Below are positions 22,054-32,695 of a DNA stretch of 64,000 nucleotides, piece after piece. The translations under genes were made by a program, and so were the position numbers. Numbering within the stretch: position 1 is the first letter of the stretch; every line of letters begins with the position of its first letter. This DNA comes from Dehalococcoidales bacterium. GTDB taxonomy: Bacteria > Chloroflexota > Dehalococcoidia > Dehalococcoidales > UBA5627. The stretch covers positions 27,344-91,343 of the forward strand of contig JAQTUQ010000003.1 in NCBI GenBank assembly GCA_028707255.1, read 5' to 3'. Under the pieces are notes generated by a model. That model searched no databases and was not told the DNA's origin. It was given only the letters and a program-made list of their open reading frames with translations.

Positions 22054-22104
22054 AAAAATCCGTTCGATTGACCCTTCGATAAACTCAGGGCGAACGGATT
22101 TTTT
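22054..22104. repeat. Inverted repeat of the CGTTCG...CGAACG type (REP-like/terminator-like)
   Basis: AAAAATCCGTTCG ... CGAACGGATTTTTT. Confidence 0.75.
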
Positions 22105-22201
22105 AAACCTATCATCTAAATCGCAGCCGCACCTCCTATAATAAATCCTTAAACCCCGTAAAAAATTTATTACTTATTATCAATCCTGTTCAGCTATAAA
22201 A

Positions 22202-22216
22202 TAGAACATTGTTCTA
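22202..22216. promoter_or_regulatory. Perfect palindrome upstream of the GH3-family gene; candidate operator
   Basis: TAGAACA-T-TGTTCTA, 100 bp upstream of the ATG at 22316. Confidence 0.5.
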
Positions 22217-22315
22217 GTATTGAAAACCTTCCTATAGCTATGACAGTGTGGCATAGTTAATACAATTTACATAAGTCACATCGTTCAGAGAAGACTGTCA
22301 GGGAGGGTTATAACA

Positions 22316-23956
22316 ATGGGTATTGAAGCAGAACTTTTTAAAAGAGGCAAGCAGGAAGATTTATGGCAGAGATGTTGCGGGTATCTCGACCTGAGTATCG
22401 AGGATTTCGCGCATATCCAGAAGAGATTACTGCTGGAACAACTGGAATTGCTTAACAGGTGTGAACTCGGAAGAACCATTATGGGGGATGCCAGACCGGA
22501 AACCGTCGATGAATTTCGTACGTCGGTGCCTTTAACAACCTATGCAGATTATGCGCCATACCTGTTGAAACGCCGCATGGATGTATTACCGCAAAAACCG
22601 ATTCTGTGGCAATACACTTCCGGGAAATCCGAGGAATACCCGTACAGATGGGTACCTGTTACCGCAAGACAACTCGACCAGATAGAGGGTATCATCTTTG
22701 CCATGATGATATTATCAACTTGTAACAATAAGGGTGAAATAAACCTGAAAGGCATGGACAAGGTTTTTTACGGCATGGCGCCTCCGCCTTATACCACCGG
22801 CACCATGACACGCGCTTTCCCCAACGAGCTTTTCGATGTAGTGCCTCCTGTAGGTGAAGCCGAGAACATATCCTTCGAAGAAAGAATCAAATATGGCTTC
22901 GACCTGGCTCTGGACAAAGGTCTCGACCTGTGTATCGCAATGTCGAGTGTAACCGTGGCAATAGGAGAGCGTTTTGGCAGGAAAGGTAAGAGTAAAATAA
23001 GTGTCAAAGCGCTCGTTAAGAAACCGAAAAAATCATTCAGATTATTGAAAGGGATTGTTAAAAGTAAACTGGCCGGACGCCCTATGTTGCCGAGGGATAT
23101 CTGGAAATTGAAAGGATTGGTGTCTTTCGGAATAGACGGTTCGGTTTACCGCGAAAAAATCAAAGAAATGTGGGGCAGATATCCACTGGAATTTCACGGC
23201 TGCACCGAAGCCATTTTTATCGCCATGCAAACATGGGACTATGAAGGCTTGTCTTTTATTCCCAATCTGAACTTTTTTGAATTTATCCCTGAGGCTGAAG
23301 TAAATAAATCACTCGAAGACTCGACATATCAACCCAGAACCGTTCTCATTGATGAAGTCAAGCCGGGCAAATATGAGTTGGTAATAAGCAGCCTGCACGG
23401 CGGACCTTTTATACGCTACAGATTGGGACACCTGATAAATATAACTGCCACCAGAAATGAAAAACTGAATATTGATATTCCTCAAATGAAATTCCTGACC
23501 CGCATCGATGACCAGATCGACATTGCAGGGTTTACCAGATTATCTGAAAAAGTGATCTGGAAATCGATAGAAAATTGCGGTATCGGTTATTATGACTGGG
23601 TTGCCTGCAAAGAGATTAACGGAAAACCGGTACTGCATTTATATATCGAGCCTAAAGAAACCAATATGAATGTAAGAGAAATAGAAAGTTCGATACATAA
23701 TGAGTTAAAAAAATTGGATAAGCCGTATTCCGAGCTGGAGTCATTTACCGGTTTAATGCCGTTAAAGATTACCCTGCTACCAGAAAATTCATTCAAAGCC
23801 TATAAGTTAAGACAGCAGGCGATTGGCGCCAGCCTCGATAACCTGAGCCCCAGACACATTAATCCGTCGATGGATACTATCAGGTTCCTGCTTAAACCGG
23901 ACTTGTCGTTATTAAGAAAGACGGTTGTAACGGCAAAAGAAAAAATAGAGGCGTAA
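22316..23956 (+). CDS. GH3 superfamily protein (GH3 auxin-responsive promoter-type acyl-adenylate/amido synthetase)
   Basis: GH3-like pattern: VPLTTYADYAPYLLKRR...LWQYTSGKSEEYPYRWVPVT...LVISSLHGGPFIRYRLGHLINI; C-terminal DNLSPRHINPS. Confidence 0.85.
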   Translation: MGIEAELFKRGKQEDLWQRCCGYLDLSIEDFAHIQKRLLLEQLELLNRCELGRTIMGDARPETVDEFRTSVPLTTYADYAPYLLKRRMDVLPQKPILWQYTSGKSEEYPYRWVPVTARQLDQIEGIIFAMMILSTCNNKGEINLKGMDKVFYGMAPPPYTTGTMTRAFPNELFDVVPPVGEAENISFEERIKYGFDLALDKGLDLCIAMSSVTVAIGERFGRKGKSKISVKALVKKPKKSFRLLKGIVKSKLAGRPMLPRDIWKLKGLVSFGIDGSVYREKIKEMWGRYPLEFHGCTEAIFIAMQTWDYEGLSFIPNLNFFEFIPEAEVNKSLEDSTYQPRTVLIDEVKPGKYELVISSLHGGPFIRYRLGHLINITATRNEKLNIDIPQMKFLTRIDDQIDIAGFTRLSEKVIWKSIENCGIGYYDWVACKEINGKPVLHLYIEPKETNMNVREIESSIHNELKKLDKPYSELESFTGLMPLKITLLPENSFKAYKLRQQAIGASLDNLSPRHINPSMDTIRFLLKPDLSLLRKTVVTAKEKIEA

Positions 23957-23994
23957 CTATAAATAAAATAAAATTATCGTTCGGAGTATAAATA

Positions 23995-24801
23995 ATGAAT
24001 GGTCATTACAGGGAAATGTTTAGCCGCAATATAGGGCTTTTTACCGATTCGGAACAGGAAAAGATATGCAATTCCACAATAGCTATTGCCGGGTTGGGCG
24101 GGGTAGGGGGTTTGGCAGCCGAGAGGCTGGTAAGAATAGGTGTCGGTACCTTGAAGATAAATGACCCCGGTGACATGGAACTCAGCAATTTCAACAGGCA
24201 ATTCGGTTCCGATATGAAGACTTTGGGGCGAAACAAGGCCGAAGCAATATATGAACAGATTAAAGATATCAATCCGCAGGCCAGGATTTTTTATACCAAA
24301 ACAGGTATTAAATCGCAGTGCGACGTAGAGTTTTTGATTGAAGGCTGCGACGTGATAGTGGATGTAATGGACTTCGGTTTGTTCAGGGAATCCATATTAT
24401 TACAGAGGGAAGCCAGGAAAAGGGGCATACATTACCTTTTTTCCACCGCAATAGGATTTGGAGCTATAACGGTGGTTTTCGCTCCGGACGGGATTACATT
24501 GGAAGAATATAATAATCTTCCCGTCGATGTCGATGTGGATAATCCCGGGCAGTTAATAGTTCCGCTGGAGAGAATCGTTCCGGTCATACCCAAATATGTT
24601 CAGGATAAAAGCATAATAGATGATATTATCACCGGAGAAACATCCATTATACCTACTACATGCATCGGAGCAGGATTATCGGCTATTCAGGCTGCCAGTG
24701 AAGCGATAAATATAGTTATCGGTAGAGATATGCCCAAAGCTCCCAATTATACTTATTTCGACCTGGTCGACCGTGAATTGGTGGTTGGCTCCGTTATTTA
24801 A
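23995..24801 (+). CDS. ThiF/MoeB/HesA family E1-like adenylyltransferase
   Basis: IAIAGLGGVGGLAAERLVRIGVGTLKINDPGDMELSNFNRQFGSDMKTLGRNKAEA nucleotide-binding core. Confidence 0.92.
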   Translation: MNGHYREMFSRNIGLFTDSEQEKICNSTIAIAGLGGVGGLAAERLVRIGVGTLKINDPGDMELSNFNRQFGSDMKTLGRNKAEAIYEQIKDINPQARIFYTKTGIKSQCDVEFLIEGCDVIVDVMDFGLFRESILLQREARKRGIHYLFSTAIGFGAITVVFAPDGITLEEYNNLPVDVDVDNPGQLIVPLERIVPVIPKYVQDKSIIDDIITGETSIIPTTCIGAGLSAIQAASEAINIVIGRDMPKAPNYTYFDLVDRELVVGSVI

Positions 24802-24955
24802 TAATTTAGTTTTCTCTACTTAATGAGCAGCGGGTAGTATATATTCGCTGCTTAATTTTTTCTATTGACAAAGAGTAAACGTAAAGCCATAATTAATCTA
24901 TTGATATTACGTATATTTTCAGTGTTCGATTAACGAATAAAAGGATATTTATTCA

Positions 24956-27526
24956 GTGAATTTATGGGCTCTCATACCGCTAATTAGCTGTGTTATTTTT
25001 ATAATCCTTTTTTTGTCGGTATTACCTCAAGTCAAAAAGCGCATCGAAAGAATCTTTGCCCTGTTTCTTTTTGCTTCCATGATATGGAGTTTTACGGCGG
25101 TAATGCTGCTACATAATATTTCCGCATCATCGAATTATCTTATATTCTGGAACGGGCTGGTTATTGCGGCAATACCATTGGTGGTGGTTAGCTATTATCA
25201 TTTCATTCGCGCTTATAATAACAAGAAAGCGGGTATGGGTGTCTGGATAGGTTATGCAATCGTATCTGTTATCATTATTTTGTCCTTGATGGGATATGTT
25301 GTAAAAGATGCTTATTTCATCGGTAATTTACTGTATCACGACATATTTTATTGGGATTTTATCCTTGCGGCAATCTTAATCCCCTTTCTTTCGATGATAA
25401 TTATGCTATTATATAGACGATACAAAAACTCGATCGACCCCACCGACCGCAACAGAACCTCGTATCTCATTGTAGGATGGAGTTTACTTGTAATTATCAG
25501 CTATATTACGCCTTTTACTCCTTCACTAAAAACACTGCCTATCGACCATATCGGGAATCTTATAAATGCCCTGATAATCAGTTATACCATTTTCAAGTTC
25601 AATCTACTGAATATACAAATGATATTCAGGAAACTATTGACATATATCATAGTGATAGGCGTGCTTTTTGCTTTAACTACTGTTTTGTTTTTTATAAGCC
25701 CCGACTTTTTTACAAATTTACCGCTATTTATTATCGTTATAATACTTTCTTTAATTTATATATTTGTTATCCTGGCGTCGGCTCCTTTGATTAAACTCGT
25801 CTCTAAAGGGGTTGATTATCTATTTTATCGAAAGACCTATGATTACCGACAGGAACTTCTCAATTTTAATAAAAAAATGAGTCATATTCTCAATCTCGAC
25901 GAATTGGCAAAAGAAATATTGCCTACCATCTCCAAGGCTATAAATGTCACCGGCGCCAGCTTAATGCTGCAGGATAACAAGACCGGGAACTTCGAAACAC
26001 AATTTATATATCCTGAAGATGAAAATACTGCTCCGGAAAGTACCTTTAAAAAGGTATCTCTGGAGGCAGATAGCGCTATTATCGTCTGGATGGATAAAAA
26101 GGGGAAACCGCTTAATCCGGAGCAGATGGACGCTATCCCGGAATTAAGAGGATTATGGCAATCCGAAAAAGATAAAATACTGAGTTCCAATATGGGTCTC
26201 TTTTTCCCCTTTAAAAGCCGCGATAAATTAATCGGGATACTCACTCTGGGAAAAAAGAAAAATAAATCAATTCTGTCATATCCGGATATAGAGCTTATTT
26301 CAAATATTGCCAACCAGGCCGGTATAATCATTGAAAATGCCCAGCTTTATACACATGCCAAAATTAAAGCCAATACAGATGAATTGACAGGTCTCTATAA
26401 TCATCGTCATTTCCATGAAAGGTTAGACCAGGAAATTACCAGAAATACCCGTTTTGGCGGTACATTCTCCCTCATAATGATGGATGTCGACCTGTTTAAA
26501 TCCTACAATGATATATACGGTCATTTAGCCGGTGACCATGTGCTTCGAAAAGTCGGAGAATATATCGGAAATTCGATACGCGGTATAGATTTAGCTTTCC
26601 GATACGGAGGAGAGGAGTTTACCGTTATTTTGCCCGGAACACATATCGAGGATGCTTATAAAGTTGCCGAACGCATCAGAAAGACCATCGAGTCAAAATC
26701 AAGTTTAAAAGCAATGCCGATTACCATCAGCCTTGGAATTTCCAGCTGGCCGAGCGATGGAATCATGAAAGAAGAAATTATCGGGCGTGCCGATGAGGCA
26801 TTATATTTAGCAAAACAATTGGGAAGAAACCGCACCTGTTTGTCATCCGATAATAAAAAACAACACGATACACAGTTAATCTCATCGGAAATCAGGTCGA
26901 ATCCAAAAGCGTTAAGTATTATCTATGCGCTTGCGGCAACTGTCGACGCCAAGGATAGTTACACTTACGGGCACTCCAGAAAAGTCAGTGAATATGCAAT
27001 AGCAATTGCCGAGAGTATGAAATTGCCCAATGAGAAGATTGAATGTATCCGCTCGGCAGGATTACTTCACGATATTGGGAAAATAGGTATACCCGACTAT
27101 ATCTTAAACAAAAATACTTTCTTAAGCAGTGATGAAAATCAGCTTATAAAGAAACATCCAAAAATCGGGTCGGAGATTTTAAAACACGTCATCGATCTGG
27201 TAAATTGTATACCGGCTATATTACATCACCATGAACGCTATGATGGAACGGGGTATCCCTCAGGATTGGTTGGTGAAAAAATCCCGATTGAGGCACGTAT
27301 TTTATCGGTTGCCGACGCTTATGATGCCATGGTTTCACTGAGACCTTATCGCAGACAACTTTCTCTTCAGGAGGCAGTCGATGAGCTTAAGAGTTGTTCA
27401 GGGACGCAATTCGACCCCGTTATTGTGGACGCCTTTATAAAAGTAGTTCAGAAAAACAATGCCGATTCGGTTGTGTATAATAATGATTATATATATCAAT
27501 TAAAAGAGAATGAAGATATCGATTGA
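24956..27526 (+). CDS. 7TM sensor - GAF - GGDEF - HD-GYP signalling protein
   Basis: N-terminal multi-TM; GAF-like region; RYGGEEFTVILPG (GGDEF-type); HSRKVSEYA..LLHDIGKIGIPDYIL..HHERYDGTGYPSGL (HD-GYP); GTG start. Confidence 0.9.
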   Translation: MNLWALIPLISCVIFIILFLSVLPQVKKRIERIFALFLFASMIWSFTAVMLLHNISASSNYLIFWNGLVIAAIPLVVVSYYHFIRAYNNKKAGMGVWIGYAIVSVIIILSLMGYVVKDAYFIGNLLYHDIFYWDFILAAILIPFLSMIIMLLYRRYKNSIDPTDRNRTSYLIVGWSLLVIISYITPFTPSLKTLPIDHIGNLINALIISYTIFKFNLLNIQMIFRKLLTYIIVIGVLFALTTVLFFISPDFFTNLPLFIIVIILSLIYIFVILASAPLIKLVSKGVDYLFYRKTYDYRQELLNFNKKMSHILNLDELAKEILPTISKAINVTGASLMLQDNKTGNFETQFIYPEDENTAPESTFKKVSLEADSAIIVWMDKKGKPLNPEQMDAIPELRGLWQSEKDKILSSNMGLFFPFKSRDKLIGILTLGKKKNKSILSYPDIELISNIANQAGIIIENAQLYTHAKIKANTDELTGLYNHRHFHERLDQEITRNTRFGGTFSLIMMDVDLFKSYNDIYGHLAGDHVLRKVGEYIGNSIRGIDLAFRYGGEEFTVILPGTHIEDAYKVAERIRKTIESKSSLKAMPITISLGISSWPSDGIMKEEIIGRADEALYLAKQLGRNRTCLSSDNKKQHDTQLISSEIRSNPKALSIIYALAATVDAKDSYTYGHSRKVSEYAIAIAESMKLPNEKIECIRSAGLLHDIGKIGIPDYILNKNTFLSSDENQLIKKHPKIGSEILKHVIDLVNCIPAILHHHERYDGTGYPSGLVGEKIPIEARILSVADAYDAMVSLRPYRRQLSLQEAVDELKSCSGTQFDPVIVDAFIKVVQKNNADSVVYNNDYIYQLKENEDID

Positions 27527-27634
27527 CAGTATCCGGAATCGATTTGGCAGGTATTATTACAACAATTTGAAAACGAACCTCTCATTATTATAAAATTTTA
27601 AGTAATTTTTTAATATATTGCATCATTTCAGGAA

Positions 27635-29641
27635 GTGAAAATGTCTATTGACGAACTATGTATTAATACTATTCGCATACTTTCCATGGATGCCGTTCAA
27701 AAGGCCAATTCGGGGCACCCCGGGGCGCCGATGGGAATGGCTGCCACGGCCTATATATTATGGGACAGGTTTTTAAAACATAATCCGCAAAACCCGCAAT
27801 GGATTAACCGCGACAGGTTTATTTTATCTCCCGGACATGCATCTACCCTGCTATATTCCTTATTACACCTTACCGGTTACGATTTACCCCTTGATGAATT
27901 GAAAAAATTCAGGCAATGGGAGAGTAAAACTCCGGGACATCCGGAATACGGGATAACCCCGGGAGTAGAGGCAACCACCGGACCGCTGGGGCAGGGTTTC
28001 TCTAACGGAATAGGGATGGCTATCGCTGAAAAATGGTTGGCGGAGCAATATAACCGTCCCGGATATAATATTATCGATCACTATACTTATGCCATTGTTT
28101 CCGACGGGGACCTGATGGAAGGAATTACCTCGGAAGCCGCTTCATTTGCCGGCACTATGCAACTGGGTAAAATCATTTACCTTTACGATGATAACGATAT
28201 ATCAATAGAGGGCAGCACCGATATTACATTTAAAGAAGATGTTGCTCTCAGATTCAAGGCTTATGGCTGGCAGGTCATCGGACCTGTTGACGGGAATACC
28301 ATAAATGCAATCGCTGAGGCAATAAAAGAAGCGCAAAACGAAACCCGTTACCCTAGCCTTATAATTTGTAAAACTGTTATCGGTTGCGGCAGTCCGAATA
28401 AGGAAGGCAAATGCTCCGCTCATGGAGAGCCTCTTGGAACAGACGAAGTATCTCTTTCCAGGACAAAGCTGAATTGGCAGTATGCGGAATCTTTTAAAAT
28501 TCCCGATGATGCCCTGGCTCATTTTCGCAAAGCCATAGATAGAGGAAAAACCGGACAGGATAAATGGCAAGAAGTTTTGGATTCCTATCAGATTAACTAT
28601 CCCGATGAATATAAAAAACTTATGGAAGATTTGACCGGCGTATTACCTCAGGACTGGGATGAAGGGCTTGATACACTGTTTCCGGATAGTAACATAACAC
28701 TTGCTACGCGTGAAGCCTCCGGGCAGGTAATTAACCTGATAGCTCCCCGGATTCATTCTCTGGTGGGCGGTTCGGCTGACCTTGCTCCGTCTACGAAGAC
28801 AACGATAAAAGCGGCAAAATCGTTTGGCGTCGATTGTTATAGCGGACGGAATTTCCATTTCGGGGTGCGCGAACACGCCATGGGCGCCATTGCCAACGGT
28901 ATGACGCTGCACGGAGGATTGATTCCTTTCGTTTCCACGTTCCTGGTTTTTTACGATTACATGCGGGCTTCGGTAAGACTGTCTGCGTTCATGAAACAGG
29001 GAGTCATATATGTATACACACATGATTCTATCGGTGTCGGCGAAGACGGACCGACACATCAACCTGTTGAACAACTGGCCGGACTCAGAACAGTCCCCGG
29101 TTTGGTAACGATAAGGCCGGCCGACGCAACGGAAACAGCGGAAGCCTGGCGAATAGCTATTAACAACAGGAATAATCCCACCGCTTTAATATTTACACGG
29201 CAAAAACTTCCGGTTATCGATAGAACGACTGCCGCACCTGCCGAAAACGTAAAGTACGGCGGTTATATATTATGGCAGTCATCGGATATACCTGACATAA
29301 TATTAATTGCCACCGGTTCCGAGGTTCATATAGCAATGGAAGCGGGGAGGCTTTTGAAGGGGATGGGAATCGCCGCTCGGGTTGTATCTCTGCCTTCCTG
29401 GGCGCTATTTGAGGCACAGCCTGAAGAATACAGGGAAACGGTACTTCCGAAGAATATTAAAGCCAGGATTTCCATTGAAGCGGGAGTGACTTTTGGTTGG
29501 GAACGCTATGTCGGCAGTGAAGGTGTTGCTATCGGAATCGACAGGTTCGGAGCATCGGCTCCGTCTAATGTTTTATATCAACAGTTCGGGTTAACGTCAG
29601 AAAGAATTGTATCCGATGCTCTCAAATTGCTAAACAGATAA
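27635..29641 (+). CDS. tkt: Transketolase
   Basis: [83 protein letters not shown]. Confidence 0.97.
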   Translation: MKMSIDELCINTIRILSMDAVQKANSGHPGAPMGMAATAYILWDRFLKHNPQNPQWINRDRFILSPGHASTLLYSLLHLTGYDLPLDELKKFRQWESKTPGHPEYGITPGVEATTGPLGQGFSNGIGMAIAEKWLAEQYNRPGYNIIDHYTYAIVSDGDLMEGITSEAASFAGTMQLGKIIYLYDDNDISIEGSTDITFKEDVALRFKAYGWQVIGPVDGNTINAIAEAIKEAQNETRYPSLIICKTVIGCGSPNKEGKCSAHGEPLGTDEVSLSRTKLNWQYAESFKIPDDALAHFRKAIDRGKTGQDKWQEVLDSYQINYPDEYKKLMEDLTGVLPQDWDEGLDTLFPDSNITLATREASGQVINLIAPRIHSLVGGSADLAPSTKTTIKAAKSFGVDCYSGRNFHFGVREHAMGAIANGMTLHGGLIPFVSTFLVFYDYMRASVRLSAFMKQGVIYVYTHDSIGVGEDGPTHQPVEQLAGLRTVPGLVTIRPADATETAEAWRIAINNRNNPTALIFTRQKLPVIDRTTAAPAENVKYGGYILWQSSDIPDIILIATGSEVHIAMEAGRLLKGMGIAARVVSLPSWALFEAQPEEYRETVLPKNIKARISIEAGVTFGWERYVGSEGVAIGIDRFGASAPSNVLYQQFGLTSERIVSDALKLLNR

Positions 29642-29649
29642 TATCTGTC

Positions 29650-30336
29650 TTAAGTATTGCAGAGACTTTCCAACCGGCGATAACTTTGCGCCGGATTATC
29701 CTGACAGAATACCGCACTTCCAACACAAATGGAGTTTACACCTGTTTTGGCGACGGTCGCTATGTTGTTTTCTTTTATACCGCCGTCTATTCCTGTATAT
29801 ATATGGGGATATTTATTGCGGAAATCTGTAATCTTATCCAGAACCTCGGGAATGAATTTGCTTCCGTAATAACCGGGAACGACTGACATAAACAAAACGG
29901 AGTCCAGTTTATTTATTAGAGGGTCGAGTACGGATATATCGGTATCCGGATTAACGGCTATTCCGGCTTTTAATCCCGCCCCGTGAACCATATCGATTAT
30001 ATTACCATGTGATTCCGTAGCCTCATAATGAAATATTATTTGCTGCGCTCCAGCACTCGCAAAATCATCAACAAGATTCTCCGGATTATTAACCATCAGG
30101 TGGGCTTCCCATTTCAAGCCGGTTTTAACAATACAAATGTCCGTTGCTGTAATGCTTTTTGATGGAACGAATAATCCATCCATAATATCTATTTGAACAA
30201 AACCCGTGAATGTTGCGGCTATTCCAAGCATATCCTTTAATGATTGCGGATTATCTGTCAATACAGCCGGAACTACGGTAATTTTTTTATCCAATTTATT
30301 ATCCTTTAGGCATTTGTTCGTTCTGGGACAGTTCAC
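29650..30336 (-). CDS. rpe: Ribulose-phosphate 3-epimerase family protein (true start may lie inside this ORF)
   Basis: FVQIDIMDGLFVPSKS; WEAHLMVNNPENLV; SVVPGYYGSKFIPEVLDKI; GIDGGIKENNI. Confidence 0.88.
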   Translation of the reverse strand: MNCPRTNKCLKDNKLDKKITVVPAVLTDNPQSLKDMLGIAATFTGFVQIDIMDGLFVPSKSITATDICIVKTGLKWEAHLMVNNPENLVDDFASAGAQQIIFHYEATESHGNIIDMVHGAGLKAGIAVNPDTDISVLDPLINKLDSVLFMSVVPGYYGSKFIPEVLDKITDFRNKYPHIYTGIDGGIKENNIATVAKTGVNSICVGSAVFCQDNPAQSYRRLESLCNT

Positions 30337-31048
30337 AAAGTTTTATATTGCCCCAAACCCCCATAGCTTCATCCTTTATTATAATAACACCTTTTAATAG
30401 TCCGCTGCGCTTAGCGTAAACGATTGCCTTATCAATATCGTCTTTGGTAGTCACCATGTTGCATATTGCCGTAGCGGCGGCGTCGGCTATCGAGGCTGAA
30501 TCAGCCGTTATAACCGCTGCGTCCGCTTTTCCGAAACTGAACGAGTGACCGACAGTACCGGAGGAAGTGCAAATGCCGAGCGGAGTATCGTTGGCTTCTA
30601 TCTCTATTCCATACTTCCCGCTCAGGGATGAGTTTCCGGCATATATAGCAATAGTCCTGTTCTTTTTACTGCTTATAAAAATATCGCCACCGTTCTCGAT
30701 AATCACTTCATGCGAGAATGAAAGCAGGTCTTTCCCGACAAACTCCGCAATTGCACCGGCAACCGCCGCCATAGGCCCTACATCGAATTTCTCTGAAGCT
30801 GCAATCATTTCTTTAATTATATGCGGACAACTTCCGGTTATCACCAGTGGTTTAAACGATTCGGCAAACTCCGGATGCAATTCAATATAGCTTTCTATTT
30901 GCTTTCTGTATTTGCAAACAGAACTAATGGCTTTGCCCTTTAAATTACAGGATGTGCGTATGTATAAATCGGTTTCTTCGACAATTACACTGTAAGAAAC
31001 CAGTTCCTTATCCTGTACCCAATTACGATATATCCTCGGCTGGTACAT
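30299..31048 (-). CDS. UPF0280 family protein (COG2122, ApbE-like), homocysteine biosynthesis-associated
   Basis: Full-length UPF0280-like; GPMAAVAGAIAEFVGKDLL; VIIENGGDIFI; GICTSSGTVGHSFSFGKADAAVI. Confidence 0.9.
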   Translation of the reverse strand: MYQPRIYRNWVQDKELVSYSVIVEETDLYIRTSCNLKGKAISSVCKYRKQIESYIELHPEFAESFKPLVITGSCPHIIKEMIAASEKFDVGPMAAVAGAIAEFVGKDLLSFSHEVIIENGGDIFISSKKNRTIAIYAGNSSLSGKYGIEIEANDTPLGICTSSGTVGHSFSFGKADAAVITADSASIADAAATAICNMVTTKDDIDKAIVYAKRSGLLKGVIIIKDEAMGVWGNIKLCELSQNEQMPKG

Positions 31049-31052
31049 AACA

Positions 31053-31463
31053 TTAGAAGTGCAACTCCATTGCTCGCGGCGGGCAGGCTTTCAGACATAG
31101 ACCGCAGGCAATACACTTGCCGGCATCGAAAGATATCAGGCGTGAGTCAGGGTCGAGTTTGAAAGCTTTTGTCGGGCAGACGGTTACACATGCGCCGCAA
31201 TGTGTGCATCTCTCATCGTTTCGCAATACATTCTGACCAAGCGATTGTATGCGTACTCCTGTCTCGGTAAGGTATTTAATGCCCTTATCATAATTTGCCT
31301 GTTCGCCCCGCAGTTCGATAACCATTAATCCTTCGGCATCCGGAATAATCGATGCTTTCATAATGTTGAATTCAAGGTCATAATCTTTTATGAGATGATA
31401 GACTATAGCCCTGTCTACAAGACGAACAGGAAAGTGGAGCACTATTTTTTTTGAAACGATCAT
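31053..31463 (-). CDS. NIL domain + 2x[4Fe-4S] ferredoxin protein
   Basis: N-terminal NIL-like domain; CTHCGACVTVCPTKAF and CIACGLCLKACPPRAM. Confidence 0.93.
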   Translation of the reverse strand: MIVSKKIVLHFPVRLVDRAIVYHLIKDYDLEFNIMKASIIPDAEGLMVIELRGEQANYDKGIKYLTETGVRIQSLGQNVLRNDERCTHCGACVTVCPTKAFKLDPDSRLISFDAGKCIACGLCLKACPPRAMELHF

Positions 31464-31486
31464 TAAAACGACCTCGCTTGATAAAA

Positions 31487-32695
31487 CTATTCTGTAACCG
31501 GGCGCTCTTTCAGCGGTTTTGTTTTTAAACCGGATTCAATACCCGGTAACGATTCGACCGGCTCGGTTAAGAGAAAACGCCCGCTTTCTATCCATTCTTT
31601 CAATGTATCGGCAATGATTAAAGCGCGTGAGTAACTGGATAACGATGCCGTCGGTATCTGCTTGCCTCCGATTTCGATTTTTCCGCTCTTTAAATCGGCA
31701 TAACTTACTTCGGCAATAATATTCGCAACCATATTCGGATAATCGGAAGAATAATCGATAACAGGTGCAATGATATCGGCATCGGTTACGGTTGTATATT
31801 CAAGTATCTCTTCGGAAAGGATGGGAATGGGAACTCCGACACCTACCGTAAGGGTGCATCCATATCCCATCATGCTGGTACCCCTTAACCACTCAGGGCG
31901 CATCTGTTTTAAATCTCCTATAAGCGCCAGCGTACCCGAACCCCTGGTAGGAACACCCTTTTCGTTCCTGGGAGCTGACGGATTATGCTGGGTTCCCTGC
32001 CAGGCGACAAAACCGATACCTCCTCCCAAAAACACCTTGGTTCCGATACCTATAGTTTTATAGTAAGGGTCATTTAACAGAGGTGATAATTGCCCCGAAG
32101 TAGAATAATTGATATTTCCCATATTGGGTTTTAAAATTCCCATATATGTATAAATTACTTTTCCGGATACATTTATAGCTGCATTATAGTTCTGATAAAC
32201 GTTGCGCGGGTTGAACAGCACTGCTTCATTAATGTCTTTTATGTTAATCAGGGTTTCGAGTTTTTTGCGGGGATAGCAATCGGTTCCGTATGCCGTAACA
32301 GATAATCGAATATCTTTTCCGGCTACCAGTTCTTCTATTACATGTCCCCCGCCGTAATTGAACTCCCCGGGATAAATCCTGTTTCTGGGGTCATCATCGG
32401 GAAGGGCATTGGCTCCGATCAATAAATCGGTTGCCGCCAAGCCTGCATAAGCATTGACATCGTTAAGATAGGCTCTTCCGCCTCCCAGTTTAATACGCGG
32501 GTTGGAATGTCCGATATTAAAATAAGCTGCGGATGAACACATGGGACCGAAAGTTCCGGTAGTCACCACATCTACTTCCTGAGCCGCCTTTTTAATTCCT
32601 TTTTCTTTGGCAATCGCGATTATTTCTTCGGCATTGACGACTACAGCTTCCCCCCTGCGTATTCTATCGTTAATTTCTTCGATTGTCTTTGACAT
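31487..32695 (-). CDS. DUF39 / COG1900 homocysteine biosynthesis protein
   Basis: SKTIEEINDRIRRGEAVVVNAEEII; GTFGPMCSSAAYFNIGHSNPRIKLGGG; GGGIGFVAWQGTQHNP. Confidence 0.92.
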   Translation of the reverse strand: MSKTIEEINDRIRRGEAVVVNAEEIIAIAKEKGIKKAAQEVDVVTTGTFGPMCSSAAYFNIGHSNPRIKLGGGRAYLNDVNAYAGLAATDLLIGANALPDDDPRNRIYPGEFNYGGGHVIEELVAGKDIRLSVTAYGTDCYPRKKLETLINIKDINEAVLFNPRNVYQNYNAAINVSGKVIYTYMGILKPNMGNINYSTSGQLSPLLNDPYYKTIGIGTKVFLGGGIGFVAWQGTQHNPSAPRNEKGVPTRGSGTLALIGDLKQMRPEWLRGTSMMGYGCTLTVGVGVPIPILSEEILEYTTVTDADIIAPVIDYSSDYPNMVANIIAEVSYADLKSGKIEIGGKQIPTASLSSYSRALIIADTLKEWIESGRFLLTEPVESLPGIESGLKTKPLKERPVTE

